Assembly (NCBI RefSeq): GCF_900176395.1
Contig: NZ_FWXL01000016.1
Coordinates: forward strand, 1-58,754
Reading direction: 5' to 3'
Source: Novosphingobium sp. B1
GTDB taxonomy: Bacteria; Pseudomonadota; Alphaproteobacteria; Sphingomonadales; Sphingomonadaceae
Length of the DNA stretch: 58,754 nt
Shown: piece by piece, positions 17,021 through 25,920 of the stretch
How the letters are laid out: each line of letters starts with the position of its first letter
Numbering within the stretch: position 1 is the stretch's first letter
Translations under genes and position numbers: made by a program
The notes under the pieces: generated by a model
Database searches by the model: none
What the model was told of the DNA's origin: nothing
Seen by the model: only the letters and a program-made list of their open reading frames with translations

Positions 17021-17821
17021 ATGGACAGCACCGTGCAACGCAAGATCGACCTGATCGACACGCGACCGCGCTTTACCGAGACGGACGCGATCCGCCTGAA
17101 CAACCTGTTCCGGGGCACCGACACGCAGGAAATGCTGCGGTCGGTAATCCGTGACGGGCTTGCAGGCGATCTTGCGGTGGTTTCGAGCTTCGGCGCGGAA
17201 AGTGCTGTCCTGCTTCACCTTGTTGCCGAGGTTGACCCTTCGGTGCCGGTGCTGTTCCTCGAGACCGGCAAGCACTTCCCGGAAACCGTGGCCTACCGCG
17301 ACGAACTTATCGGGTTCCTGGGGATGACCAATCTCCAGATCATCGAACCCGACGCCGAGGTCATCGCCAAGAAGGACGAGAACGGGCTGCGCTGGTCGTG
17401 GGACCCTGATGGCTGCTGCGAGATCCGCAAGGTCGAGCCGCTGGCCAAGGCCCTGCTGCATTTCGATGCCTCGCTCACCGGGCGCAAGGGCTTCCAGTCG
17501 AAGACCCGCACCGGGCTGCCGCGCTTCGAGATCGACCATTCGGACGCGCAAGGCCGGCTGAAGATCAACCCGTTGGCTTCATGGGACAAGACGGCGCTGG
17601 AAAGCTACTTCTCGCAGCACGGCCTGCCTGCACATCCGCTGGTGGCGCAGGGCTATCCCTCGATTGGCTGCGCGCCCTGCACCAGCAAGGTCGCCCCCGG
17701 CGAAGACCCGCGTTCGGGGCGCTGGAAAGGCTGGGACAAGACCGAGTGCGGCATCCACTCGCCCACCGATGGGCAGAAGCCGGGCGATGAACTGCCCCCA
17801 GGCTACGATCCGGTTTTCTGA
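17021..17821 (+). CDS. cysH: Adenylyl-sulfate/phosphoadenylyl-sulfate reductase
   Basis: 266 residues. It reduces activated sulfate (APS or PAPS) to sulfite with thioredoxin. It has the PP-loop SSFGAESAVLLHL (about 55-67), the two cysteine pairs Cys132-Cys133 and Cys217-x2-Cys220 that bind [4Fe-4S], and the C-terminal catalytic ECGIH (Cys243). The CC/CxxC pairs mark the iron-sulfur, APS-preferring type rather than the enterobacterial PAPS-only enzyme. Last gene of the operon, followed directly by a strong terminator. cysD/cysN are not in the window. Confidence 0.93.
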   Translation: MDSTVQRKIDLIDTRPRFTETDAIRLNNLFRGTDTQEMLRSVIRDGLAGDLAVVSSFGAESAVLLHLVAEVDPSVPVLFLETGKHFPETVAYRDELIGFLGMTNLQIIEPDAEVIAKKDENGLRWSWDPDGCCEIRKVEPLAKALLHFDASLTGRKGFQSKTRTGLPRFEIDHSDAQGRLKINPLASWDKTALESYFSQHGLPAHPLVAQGYPSIGCAPCTSKVAPGEDPRSGRWKGWDKTECGIHSPTDGQKPGDELPPGYDPVF

Positions 17822-17842
17822 TCGTACGACGATTGCAATTGA

Positions 17843-17872
17843 GGGCGTCCGGGCGGTCCGGGCGCCCTTTTT
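17843..17872 (+). terminator. Intrinsic terminator of the sulfate-reduction operon
   Basis: GGGCGTCCGG and CCGGGCGCCC form a 10-bp stem (one G-T wobble) with a GCGGT loop, followed by TTTTT, 22 nt after the cysH stop. Confidence 0.9.
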
Positions 17873-18062
17873 GGGCATTGTTTCGTAGTTTTTCTGAGAA
17901 TCCCCTTCACCATGTCGCCGCTTTCGGGTTAGAAACGCGGCAACGGCCTCCGGCTGAATCGCTTTTTACCTGCGTGTGAAGCACCGCACAGCGATTCGCT
18001 CAGAATGAGGCGAAAGAGTGGTCGCGCCTTCTTTCGTCTGAATTCGAGTGGGGAGATTCACC

Positions 18063-18728
18063 GTGCGCCGCATCTTCAAGACATTGCTGGCGGGTAGCGC
18101 CGGGGCGGCCAGCCTCGCAGCGCTGATGGTTGTGCCAACCGGCGTTGCGACAAGCGCCGATCACCTCGATCCAGGCGCCCGCACTGACGCCGGCGTCGAC
18201 CCGACGCCCGACATTCCGGCCGACATTGCCGACGTCTTTGCCTGGCACGCCAATGGCACGACGCGGGTGGCGATGACCTTTGCCGGCCCCGTACCGACGA
18301 CTGCGCCGACATATTATGACCGGGATGTACTGTACAGGATCAACATCTCGACGCAGGCACCCGGCAATACGCCGGAATTCGTGATCAAGGCGCGCTTCGG
18401 CAAGGGCCAGGGCGCGAACGACTGGGGCGTCCGGTTTGAAGGTATTCCCGGCGTGACTGGTGCCCTGGAGGGGCCGGTAGAAACCACGCTGACTGCCAAC
18501 GGCGTAAAGGCACGCGCCGGCCTGATCGACGAACCGTTCTTCTTCGATCTGATCGGCTTCCGCGAAACGCGCTCGTTCGGCACGATCCGTATCCGCAACG
18601 ATCGCAATTTCTTCGATGGCCAGAATGACACCGTGATCGTCTTCGAGATTCCGGACGCAAACCTCGGTTCGAACGTCAGCAAGATCGACGTCTGGGGCCA
18701 GACACTTCGCTTCGGGGGGAACATCTGA
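18063..18728 (+). CDS. DUF4331-type exported protein, N-terminal-half homologue
   Basis: 221 residues from a GTG with GGGGAG 8 nt upstream. A signal peptide (RRIFKTLLAGSAGAASLAAL, cleaved near TSA) is followed by SADHLDP, the counterpart of the SSHREAP opening of DUF4331, and DIADVFAWHAN, the counterpart of its TDVYAF motif. The product stops after about the first half of a normal DUF4331 protein (around 450-500 residues); the second half is apparently the next gene, which starts on this gene's stop. Function of DUF4331 is unknown. Confidence 0.7.
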   Translation: MRRIFKTLLAGSAGAASLAALMVVPTGVATSADHLDPGARTDAGVDPTPDIPADIADVFAWHANGTTRVAMTFAGPVPTTAPTYYDRDVLYRINISTQAPGNTPEFVIKARFGKGQGANDWGVRFEGIPGVTGALEGPVETTLTANGVKARAGLIDEPFFFDLIGFRETRSFGTIRIRNDRNFFDGQNDTVIVFEIPDANLGSNVSKIDVWGQTLRFGGNI

Positions 18729-19471
18729 TGTTGGGCAAGTACACCCGCTCCGTTCGCAGGCTCGCGAAGTTCGCAACCCCGTTGGCGCTTGCCGCGATGA
18801 TCGCTTCGTGTGGTGAGAACGGCTCGGGCAGCCAGGTCGTGGTTCCGGCACCACTGCCGAGCACCACTTCGACCAGCACCCCGACGCCCACGGCGACATC
18901 GGTCAGCTATAATGTTGACCGGTGCTTTACGCAGGCGATCCAGGGCGAGAACGGCGCCACGCTGACCTCGATCCTTATTCCCGACACGCTCAAGGTCGAT
19001 CTGACGCGTACGTCGCACTATCCCAACGGGCGCGACCCCGACGATCAGGTCATCGACATCCTTCTGGCGACATTGCTTCTGGACATGACCGTTACCGGAC
19101 AGGGTCCGAACACGCTGGCAGGCGTGCCGCTGAACCCGCCGACAAACGACAAGCCATTCAGCGTCACCTTCCCGTTCTTCGCGCCGCCCAACGGGGCGCC
19201 GCAGATCGCTTCGGGCACGGGTAGCGGGTTCAATTTCCGCAACGACCCGGATTCGGGCTATGTTTCGGTTGACCGAATGGGCAATCCGGCGGTGGCCACA
19301 GCGCTGATCGGATCGTCGATGAAACTGGCGTTCAACGACGACACGCCAACCGGCGATGTGACGAACCAGAAGTATCTGGCCGAATACAAGAACGAGCTGC
19401 ACAAGCTGTTCGACCTGATCGGCGATGATCTGGAGAACCTGCAGCTGAAGATCTGCGCCACCAAGTCCTGA
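18728..19471 (+). CDS. DUF4331-type lipoprotein, C-terminal-half homologue
   Basis: 247 residues, its ATG overlapping the preceding TGA by one base (TGATG). It has a lipoprotein signal with lipobox IASC (about Cys28), a Ser/Thr/Pro linker, then a domain whose core LIPDTLKVDLTRTSHYPNGR and DPDDQVIDILLATLL matches the distal part of DUF4331 proteins (leader DTLR-D, PNGR and DDVIDI motifs). It ends with the expected C-terminal segment of short helices. It would be anchored to the membrane while the partner half is soluble. Possible function unknown. Confidence 0.65.
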   Translation: MLGKYTRSVRRLAKFATPLALAAMIASCGENGSGSQVVVPAPLPSTTSTSTPTPTATSVSYNVDRCFTQAIQGENGATLTSILIPDTLKVDLTRTSHYPNGRDPDDQVIDILLATLLLDMTVTGQGPNTLAGVPLNPPTNDKPFSVTFPFFAPPNGAPQIASGTGSGFNFRNDPDSGYVSVDRMGNPAVATALIGSSMKLAFNDDTPTGDVTNQKYLAEYKNELHKLFDLIGDDLENLQLKICATKS

Positions 19472-19487
19472 CGAGAGGCGCAAGCGA

Positions 19488-20834
19488 ATGACGGCAGAGC
19501 GCGGCCGCAAGTGGCCGTGGATCCTGATGGCGGCGGTGTTCCTGGTCACCGCCGCCAGCATCGTTTCCGACAAGATAAAGGCGAGACAGGGCCCACCCGA
19601 CCCGCTCCCGGCCGAGGTGAAGCCCTGGTTTGGCCCACGCAACCAGACCGAAGCGCTGACAGCCGCCGACAATGGGGTAGCCAACGCGCGGGGCCGCTTG
19701 CAGAACGCGCCGGACGAGTGGCTGCGGCTGGAGATGCTGGGGCGCGCCTTGGCCGCACGTTTTCGCATATCGGGAAGCTATGCCGATCTGGCAGAGGCAG
19801 ACGCTGTGCTGGCGCGGGGCATGGCGAACTCCGAACCCCCGGCAGGCCCCAGTCTTTCGCGCGCGACGGTGGCCGTGCTTGCGCACCGACTGGACGCTGC
19901 CGATGCCGCGCTCAAGCGGTTCGACAGCCAGAAGGGCGAACCCACCAAGGATGAAGAGGCCGATGGCTGGGCTATCAAGGGCGACATTGGCTTCCAGCGC
20001 GGCGACATCAAGCGTGCCCGGCTGGCCTATGCCCGCGCCGAGGAAGTAGAGAGCAATGCCAGCATTGCCCTGCGCCAGTCGATGCTCGCCCTGCGTACAG
20101 GCGATCCGTTGCTGGCGCGGCGCAGGGTCAATGCCGTGCTGCGCGCAGGCAAGCTTACCCGCAGCGCCAAGGCGCAAGCCGCGCTCATGCGCGCGACGAT
20201 CGCCTATGGCGAAGGTGACTGGAAGACGGCCGGCGTGTGGGCACGCTTTGCCGATGGCTTCTTTCCGGGCAATCCACTAGCCATGGCCTACGTGGCGCAA
20301 CAGCGGGCCGTGGACGGTGATCCTGCAGGGGCGGTAAAGCAGTACGAGGCGATCCTGGCCAATGCACCTTTGCCCGAAATCATGGATGCCTTGGCCTTCA
20401 CGCTGCGCCTGCAAGGCAAGGGTGCGGAAAGCCGGGTCTGGGCGAACAAGGCCGGGGCATTGTGGACGGAGCGCTATCGCCAGTTGCCCGAAGCGGCAGC
20501 CGCGCATCTGGTCGAGCATGAGCTGGCACTGGGTGATCCCGCCAAGGCCTTGCCGATTGCCGCTGCCGACGCGACGCGCCGTCCGCACGGGGCGAGCCTG
20601 ATCCTGCTGGCACGCGCGCGATTGCTGACGGGCGATGCCAAGGGCGCACTGGCGACGCTTGCGCGCGCCGAGAAGACAGGCTGGCGCTCGGCGGGGCTTT
20701 ACCTCGCCCTTGCCGATGTTCACACCGCACTGGGTGACACCGATGCAGCCGACGATGCGCGGGAGGAAGCGCTTGATCTCAATCCCAAGGCAACCGATCC
20801 GGCAGCGCGTTTCATCTGGTTCGGCCACGATTAG
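19488..20834 (+). CDS. Membrane-anchored TPR protein of the DUF4331 cluster
   Basis: 448 residues. One N-terminal transmembrane/signal-anchor helix (WPWILMAAVFLVTAASIV, about 9-26), then Ala-rich helix pairs from about 90 to the end that match TPR spacing, for example GDIGFQRGDIKRARLAYARAEE and ALADVHTALGDTDAADDAREEAL. GAGAGG-like ribosome site. It follows the lipoprotein by 16 nt and its 3' end overlaps the start of the HupE/UreJ-like gene. TPR arrays usually bind other proteins, so it may hold this cluster's complex together (inference). Confidence 0.8.
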   Translation: MTAERGRKWPWILMAAVFLVTAASIVSDKIKARQGPPDPLPAEVKPWFGPRNQTEALTAADNGVANARGRLQNAPDEWLRLEMLGRALAARFRISGSYADLAEADAVLARGMANSEPPAGPSLSRATVAVLAHRLDAADAALKRFDSQKGEPTKDEEADGWAIKGDIGFQRGDIKRARLAYARAEEVESNASIALRQSMLALRTGDPLLARRRVNAVLRAGKLTRSAKAQAALMRATIAYGEGDWKTAGVWARFADGFFPGNPLAMAYVAQQRAVDGDPAGAVKQYEAILANAPLPEIMDALAFTLRLQGKGAESRVWANKAGALWTERYRQLPEAAAAHLVEHELALGDPAKALPIAAADATRRPHGASLILLARARLLTGDAKGALATLARAEKTGWRSAGLYLALADVHTALGDTDAADDAREEALDLNPKATDPAARFIWFGHD

Positions 20835-21942
20835 AGCGCTAATTGCCGTCCTTCTCACATTCTGTCTGGTAAGCGCAGCACAAGCCCATCTGACCCCCAA
20901 TTCCGAAATCCGGCTCGATTTCGCGCCGGGGCTGGTCAAGGCTGACGTAGTCGTGCCCCAAGCCGAATTTGCCTATGCCACCGGGCTTGCCACTGACAAC
21001 CGCGCCGCAAGCCTCGCGCGCGCAAAGGCACGCGTGCTGGCTGACATGGCCGTGCTCAGCGGCGATGGGCGCGCATGGCAGATCAATGTCGATCGCATTG
21101 CCTTCGAGAAGATTGCAGGACCGCCCGACCTCCACCTCGAACTGACGCTCATGCCTCCGCCGGGCGCTTCCGACCGCAGGCTGCTCTGGCGCTGGCACGT
21201 GGTGACGCGCGAGGCGCCGAGCCACTTCGCGCTGCTGGTCGTCGATGGCGATCTGGCAGGCGGCGTGAAAGGAGAGCGCGAGCTCGTCGGCGCGCTGACC
21301 GCGGAGCGGACCGAATTGCTGGTCGACCGCGGGCACGCGGGTCTGATCGGGCTGTTCGCAAATGCCTTCGGTCTCGGCGCGCACCATATCGCCGAGGGTT
21401 ATGACCATCTGCTCTTTCTACTGGCCCTGCTGCTGCCTGCGCCTCTGCTTGCCGCGGGCCAACGCTGGGGCAGAGCGCGGCCGGCGCGCGACACGTTCCG
21501 GGCACTCGCGTGGATCGTCACCGCCTTCACCATCGGCCATTCGACTACGTTGATTCTTGCCGCCTTCTTCGGCGTGCGCCTGCCTGCGCAGCCGGTTGAG
21601 GCCGGCATTGCCTTCTCGGTGCTGGTTTCGGCCATCCACGCGGCGCGGCCTCTGTTTCCCGGAAAGGAACCCTTGATCGCAGGCCTGTTCGGGCTGGTTC
21701 ATGGGCTGGCCTTTGCCACGCTGGTCAGCAACTTCGGCCTCGGCACCGGCACGCGGGCGACGGCAATCCTTGGCTTCAATATCGGGATCGAGGCGGTGCA
21801 GCTTGTCGTGGTGGTGCTGGCCCTTCCTGTGCTCCTGCTGCTGGCACGGCATACATGGGGCGCCAGGGTGCGGCTCTGCCTCGCAGCCATGACCGGGCTT
21901 GCCGCCCTTGTCTGGCTGGCAGAGCGGCTGGGGCTTTCCTGA
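20773..21942 (+). CDS. HupE/UreJ-like metal permease with an exported N-terminal domain
   Basis: About 389 residues from a TTG with GGAGG 6 nt upstream; an ATG at 20755 without a ribosome site is the alternative. An N-terminal export signal (ALIAVLLTFCLVSAAQA) precedes a periplasmic domain of about 140 residues, then six or so membrane helices. The motif GAHHIAEGYDHLLFLLALLL carries the His-x4/5-Asp-His signature of nickel/cobalt permeases, and FTIGHSTTLILAAFF and FGLVHGLAFATLV add membrane His residues. No hydrogenase or urease gene is near. Probably metal transport or sensing; substrate unknown. Overlaps the TPR gene by about 60 nt. Confidence 0.8.
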   Translation: MISIPRQPIRQRVSSGSATIRALIAVLLTFCLVSAAQAHLTPNSEIRLDFAPGLVKADVVVPQAEFAYATGLATDNRAASLARAKARVLADMAVLSGDGRAWQINVDRIAFEKIAGPPDLHLELTLMPPPGASDRRLLWRWHVVTREAPSHFALLVVDGDLAGGVKGERELVGALTAERTELLVDRGHAGLIGLFANAFGLGAHHIAEGYDHLLFLLALLLPAPLLAAGQRWGRARPARDTFRALAWIVTAFTIGHSTTLILAAFFGVRLPAQPVEAGIAFSVLVSAIHAARPLFPGKEPLIAGLFGLVHGLAFATLVSNFGLGTGTRATAILGFNIGIEAVQLVVVVLALPVLLLLARHTWGARVRLCLAAMTGLAALVWLAERLGLS

Positions 21943-21993
21943 TATGGACAAGCTGGCCGGTGGCCCCCTATCACCCCAGGAGAAGGGGCCGCG

Positions 21994-23091
21994 ATGCAAC
22001 GGGAAGGCGACAGTTCTGCACTGACGCAGGGGGCGAATTCGGTCCTCGGCTCGCCGCTGCGGCTGCTGACGGGGACGCTGATCTTCGTTCTGGCGGTGTT
22101 CGTGGTTTCCACTTGCGGCTTCGTGCTGGCCGGCTGGCCGATGAGCGACGCTGCCTACATGGTTCTGCTGACGATCTTTTCGGTGGGCTATGGCGAGATC
22201 CGCCCGGTCGACACGACCTTTCTGCGCTGGTGGACGAGCGCCACGATCATGCTCGGGTGCACCGGCATGATCGTGCTGACCGGCGCCCTGGTGCAAGTCT
22301 TCACCCTGTTTCAATTCCGACGCCTGCTGGGCATGGACCGCATGATGACTGAAATCGAAAAGCTGGACGGCCACGTGATCATCTGCGGCTATGGCCGCAT
22401 CGGCGTGCAACTGGCCAAGGCCATGACCGAGGCGAAGCGGCCATTCCTGATCCTCGAGCGCGACCATGCCAAGGCCGACGACGCCAAGGCCCAGGGGTTC
22501 CTGTGCATGGTCGGCGAAGCAACGCATGAAGAGACGCTCAAGGCCGCCGGCATTGCGCGCGCCAAGGTACTGGCAACGGTCCTGCCCGACGATGCTGCCA
22601 ACGTTTTCATCACGCTATCGGCGCGCAATCTGAACCCCGGCATCGAGATCATCGCGCGCGGCGAGGCGCCTACGACCGAAAACAAGCTGTTCCACGCCGG
22701 CGCCGACAAGGTGGTCATGCCAACGCACATCGGGGCAGAGCGGATCGTCGAAATGATCCTTTACCCTGCGACCGGGCAACTGGACGACATTGGCGCGGTG
22801 CGGCGCAACCTGCATGACTTCGGGCTGGACATCGAAATGGTCGAGATGACGGCTGCCAGTGCCTTGACCGGCGAGACAGTTGGCGAGGCCGAGCGACGCG
22901 GCAACGGCGCGTTCTTCGTCGTTCAGATCGACCGCAGCAGCGGACAGTCGATCCACCACCCGGGCGAAGACGTGACGCTTGAACAGGGGGACAAGGTCAT
23001 GCTGGTCGTGCGCGGCAGCAGGTTGTCGGCTGGCGCGGTGTTCAGCGCCGCCAAAGGGCCGATCCGGCACGGACGGACGTTCGTGGGGTGA
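21994..23091 (+). CDS. Potassium channel with RCK/TrkA domains
   Basis: 365 residues. Two membrane helices (about 25-45 and 78-100) flank a selectivity filter SVGYGE (about 63-68). A TrkA-N Rossmann domain follows (VIICGYGRIGVQLAKAM, about 120-230) and a TrkA-C domain (about 280-350), the layout of bacterial RCK-gated K+ channels. Six-TM voltage domains are absent. The ribosome site AGGAGAAGGGG lies in the 51-bp gap after the HupE-like gene. It converges on the PEP carboxylase gene across a hairpin. Confidence 0.9.
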   Translation: MQREGDSSALTQGANSVLGSPLRLLTGTLIFVLAVFVVSTCGFVLAGWPMSDAAYMVLLTIFSVGYGEIRPVDTTFLRWWTSATIMLGCTGMIVLTGALVQVFTLFQFRRLLGMDRMMTEIEKLDGHVIICGYGRIGVQLAKAMTEAKRPFLILERDHAKADDAKAQGFLCMVGEATHEETLKAAGIARAKVLATVLPDDAANVFITLSARNLNPGIEIIARGEAPTTENKLFHAGADKVVMPTHIGAERIVEMILYPATGQLDDIGAVRRNLHDFGLDIEMVEMTAASALTGETVGEAERRGNGAFFVVQIDRSSGQSIHHPGEDVTLEQGDKVMLVVRGSRLSAGAVFSAAKGPIRHGRTFVG

Positions 23092-23105
23092 GCTGGGCTC
23101 ACCCC
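23085..23105. terminator. Hairpin between convergent genes
   Basis: GGGGTGAGC and GCTCACCCC form a perfect 9-bp stem with a 3-nt loop overlapping the stop of the K+ channel gene. There is no T-tract; it could act as a bidirectional 3'-end hairpin. Confidence 0.45.
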
Positions 23106-23112
23106 GCAAGGC

Positions 23113-25896
23113 TTATCCGTGCGCGCCGAAGTAGTTGGCGATGGCGACGGCGACGCGGATATTGAGGGCCTGGGCACGCTCAATCGGATCGATGAAGCGG
23201 GCACGGATGGCGCCGTAGTCTTCGCCGCGATGATCCGGATAGTCGGTCGGCTCGTCCACCGGGAAATCGGTGATTTCGGGCTCGATCACCGGATAGGCGC
23301 GGCGCAACTGGGCGAGCGCGTCGTCCACGCGGAGCGACAGGACCATTTCCAGCACGTCCTCGCGGCTGACATCGTTGGAACGCGCGAAGGGCGGGACCTG
23401 CACGGCGCGGATGAACATGTGCATCAGCAGCGCAAGGCGCACCGATTGCAGCAGGCCGATGTTGCGGCGGTCGGCGTCCTGCGCGGCATCGCGGCCAGCC
23501 TTCTGGCCCGGAACCAGCGAGAGCAGGCGGTGCAGCTTCATCCAGTCAACCCGCAGGCGCGAGGTCAGGCGGCGAAACACCCCTGCCCTGTCGTCCTTGG
23601 TGAGATATTCGGCCAGCGCGAGGCAGGCGCCTTCTAGGGCGGTTTCGGTGCCGCGATAGGGACGGCTGGCCCAATAGGCCGAGTTGAACAGCTCGCCATG
23701 GGCCGCAACCGTCTTGATCGAGGCGAGGCCATTGGCCGCGCGAAGCAGGCGCACGAGCTGGTTGCCGCGTTCCGAACGGCCGAGCAGTTCGGCAACCGAT
23801 TCCATTTCCTCGCCGGCAGCGGTGCCTGCTCCGGCGATCACGTTCACCGGGTAACCGATCTGCTGGAGGATGGCGTTGTGCGGGATGGCGCGGATCTGGC
23901 GCAGGCTCATCGTGCGGTCTGCCCCGATGTCCGACTGGCGACGCGAGACGCGGCTGCCGGTGCCTTTGAGCAGGCCAAGCCCGAACGCCGTCAGCGCGCG
24001 CGAATAGGTCGCGCTTTCCAGATGTTCGCGCTGGACGCGGCGGATCGAGCGGTAGAAATCTAGGCTCAGATCGGTGCGGTCGTAAAACGGATCCTTGGCG
24101 GACAGATCCTGGTCGCGCGCCTCATGCTCGGCGATGCGGGTGAGCGTGGCGAGAGCAAGTTCATCATTGCGGAAGAACAGGTAGCCGTCGCCGCCCTGGA
24201 AGCTGGCTTCGGGTTCGATCGTGACGCCAGCCTTGGCGAAGCGGCGGCGCGCCCAGCCCGACAGCGGCCAGGTGAGACGATCGGCAAAACCCGTGGGATG
24301 CGCGCCGCGGCCCATGGATTCACCGTGGGTATTGAAGATCAGCGCGGCAACGTCGGTCAGACCATTGGCCTTCATGGCTTCAGCAAGGCGGCCTTGCAGG
24401 CGTTCAATGGCGAGCGCGGCGGGGATCTGGCCCATGAAGCGGCCAGCATCGGAAAAGCCGGTCTGGATCGACACCCGGCCGCGCCTGCGGGCGTAGCTGC
24501 GGTAGGATTCTTCCGACAGCAGCGCTTCAAGGAAGCGGCCACCGTGCTCCAGCGCAGTCTCGGTCTCGAACAGAGGCGAGACGTCGACCTTGCCTTCGAT
24601 GCCGAACAACTTCGCGAAATAGAGCGCGGCCAGCACGGTCTGCGGCTGTTCGCATTCGGCGATCAGCATGCGGATTGGCGCATCGGCATCAATATGCTGG
24701 AGCATCTTCGCCATGACCAGGAACTGGCGCATGGCGGTGCTGGTCTCGATAGCGAGCGCGCCGAAGTTGACGCGGAGCGGCTTCACTTCGGCAAGCAGTT
24801 CGCGCAGGCGCGATAGCGCGCTCTTGCTGCCAAGGTCGAGCGTGCCTTCCGGGTCGATGCGGCGGCGCAGCGCGTTGAGCAGTTGCGACGAGTTCACGCG
24901 GAAGTGGATCCAGCCAATGCCGAGGCCATCGGCGCGCATAGCGGCGGCGAGCGTGGCAAGCGGCACGGCCTTTTCGTCGTCCGCCTTCCTTGCTTCGGCT
25001 TCGAGCGCTTCGATCAGCGGAACGAGGCTGAGCAATTTGGCATCGTCGTCCGCGCTCAGGCGGTTGGCGGCAGCGGCAAGCGCTTCCGGACTGTCGAGCG
25101 GGGAGGAAAACAGCTCGGCCATTTCAGCCGAGTGCGCATGTGCCGCATCAAGCGTGGCTAGCAGCGGGTGTGCTTCGTCGATGGCACGCAGAGATGCCGC
25201 GTAACTGCCGAGGCGCAGCGCCTTTTCGCGCAGGCGGAAGGCGATCGAAGTGGTCCAGCCGATGTCGGTGCGGCCATCCATGTCGTAGCCGACCCACGTC
25301 GCAAAGCGGAACGGCAGCGGCCTGAAATCGAGCCAGCGGCCCGGCCAGCGCTTGCGGGCATGGCCAAGCAGCGTGGCGTTGATCGCATCGCGTGCCTTGC
25401 CAGCGCGCTGGATGGCGTTGCAGACTTCGACATGCTCGAATTCGAGCGTGATCTTCGGGCCTTCGTGCGGGACTGTGCAGACCGTGGAGGCCTGTGGATC
25501 GTCGGACAGCGCGGCGGTGGCCACGGCGTCGGACTGTGCCGGGCTGAGCAGGAAAGTCGGGTGCGCGGTGAAGACTGCATGGAGAAGCGGCTTCTCCCAG
25601 CGCTGGCGGAATTCGGAAAAGCCCGCCTCTTCGGGGTTCAGCGCCTCGATCGTTGCAAGATTTTCGGCTGGTGCCGTCGGGGCAACGAGACGCTTGAGCC
25701 GGGCCGCGCGGCTTTTCAGCGCCTCACATTCAAGTTCGGCAACCAGTGCGTCCATGTCGGACAGCGAAATTTCGCCACCTTCCAGCGAACGCGAAAGATC
25801 GTGGCTGAGCTGGAAGACCGGGTTGAACAGCGGCGTTTCGGCCGTCCGCTCATGGAGTTTCTGCAACCTGGCCTTGAGCTTGGCGACCGTCTTCAT
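23113..25896 (-). CDS. Divergent phosphoenolpyruvate carboxylase family protein
   Basis: 927 residues, full PEPC length. Conserved landmarks remain: catalytic-His block FTAHPTF (about 109-115, normally VLTAHPTE), GYDMDGRTD (about 203-211, normally GGDRDGNP), PLFET (441-445), GFSDAGR (480-486, normally GYSDSAKD), and RAIPHNAILQ. But FHGRGGSIGRGG is reduced to FNTHGESMGRGA (521-532), losing the first catalytic-loop Arg, and the C-terminus ends FGAHG instead of the aspartate-binding/active-site QNTG-type end. It may be an alternative anaplerotic carboxylase or a protein of changed activity. The gene lies 24 nt beyond eda read in order from the left, on the same strand. Confidence 0.7.
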   Translation of the reverse strand: MKTVAKLKARLQKLHERTAETPLFNPVFQLSHDLSRSLEGGEISLSDMDALVAELECEALKSRAARLKRLVAPTAPAENLATIEALNPEEAGFSEFRQRWEKPLLHAVFTAHPTFLLSPAQSDAVATAALSDDPQASTVCTVPHEGPKITLEFEHVEVCNAIQRAGKARDAINATLLGHARKRWPGRWLDFRPLPFRFATWVGYDMDGRTDIGWTTSIAFRLREKALRLGSYAASLRAIDEAHPLLATLDAAHAHSAEMAELFSSPLDSPEALAAAANRLSADDDAKLLSLVPLIEALEAEARKADDEKAVPLATLAAAMRADGLGIGWIHFRVNSSQLLNALRRRIDPEGTLDLGSKSALSRLRELLAEVKPLRVNFGALAIETSTAMRQFLVMAKMLQHIDADAPIRMLIAECEQPQTVLAALYFAKLFGIEGKVDVSPLFETETALEHGGRFLEALLSEESYRSYARRRGRVSIQTGFSDAGRFMGQIPAALAIERLQGRLAEAMKANGLTDVAALIFNTHGESMGRGAHPTGFADRLTWPLSGWARRRFAKAGVTIEPEASFQGGDGYLFFRNDELALATLTRIAEHEARDQDLSAKDPFYDRTDLSLDFYRSIRRVQREHLESATYSRALTAFGLGLLKGTGSRVSRRQSDIGADRTMSLRQIRAIPHNAILQQIGYPVNVIAGAGTAAGEEMESVAELLGRSERGNQLVRLLRAANGLASIKTVAAHGELFNSAYWASRPYRGTETALEGACLALAEYLTKDDRAGVFRRLTSRLRVDWMKLHRLLSLVPGQKAGRDAAQDADRRNIGLLQSVRLALLMHMFIRAVQVPPFARSNDVSREDVLEMVLSLRVDDALAQLRRAYPVIEPEITDFPVDEPTDYPDHRGEDYGAIRARFIDPIERAQALNIRVAVAIANYFGAHG

Positions 25897-25920
25897 CTGC
25901 CGAATATTCCCCTGAATTCG

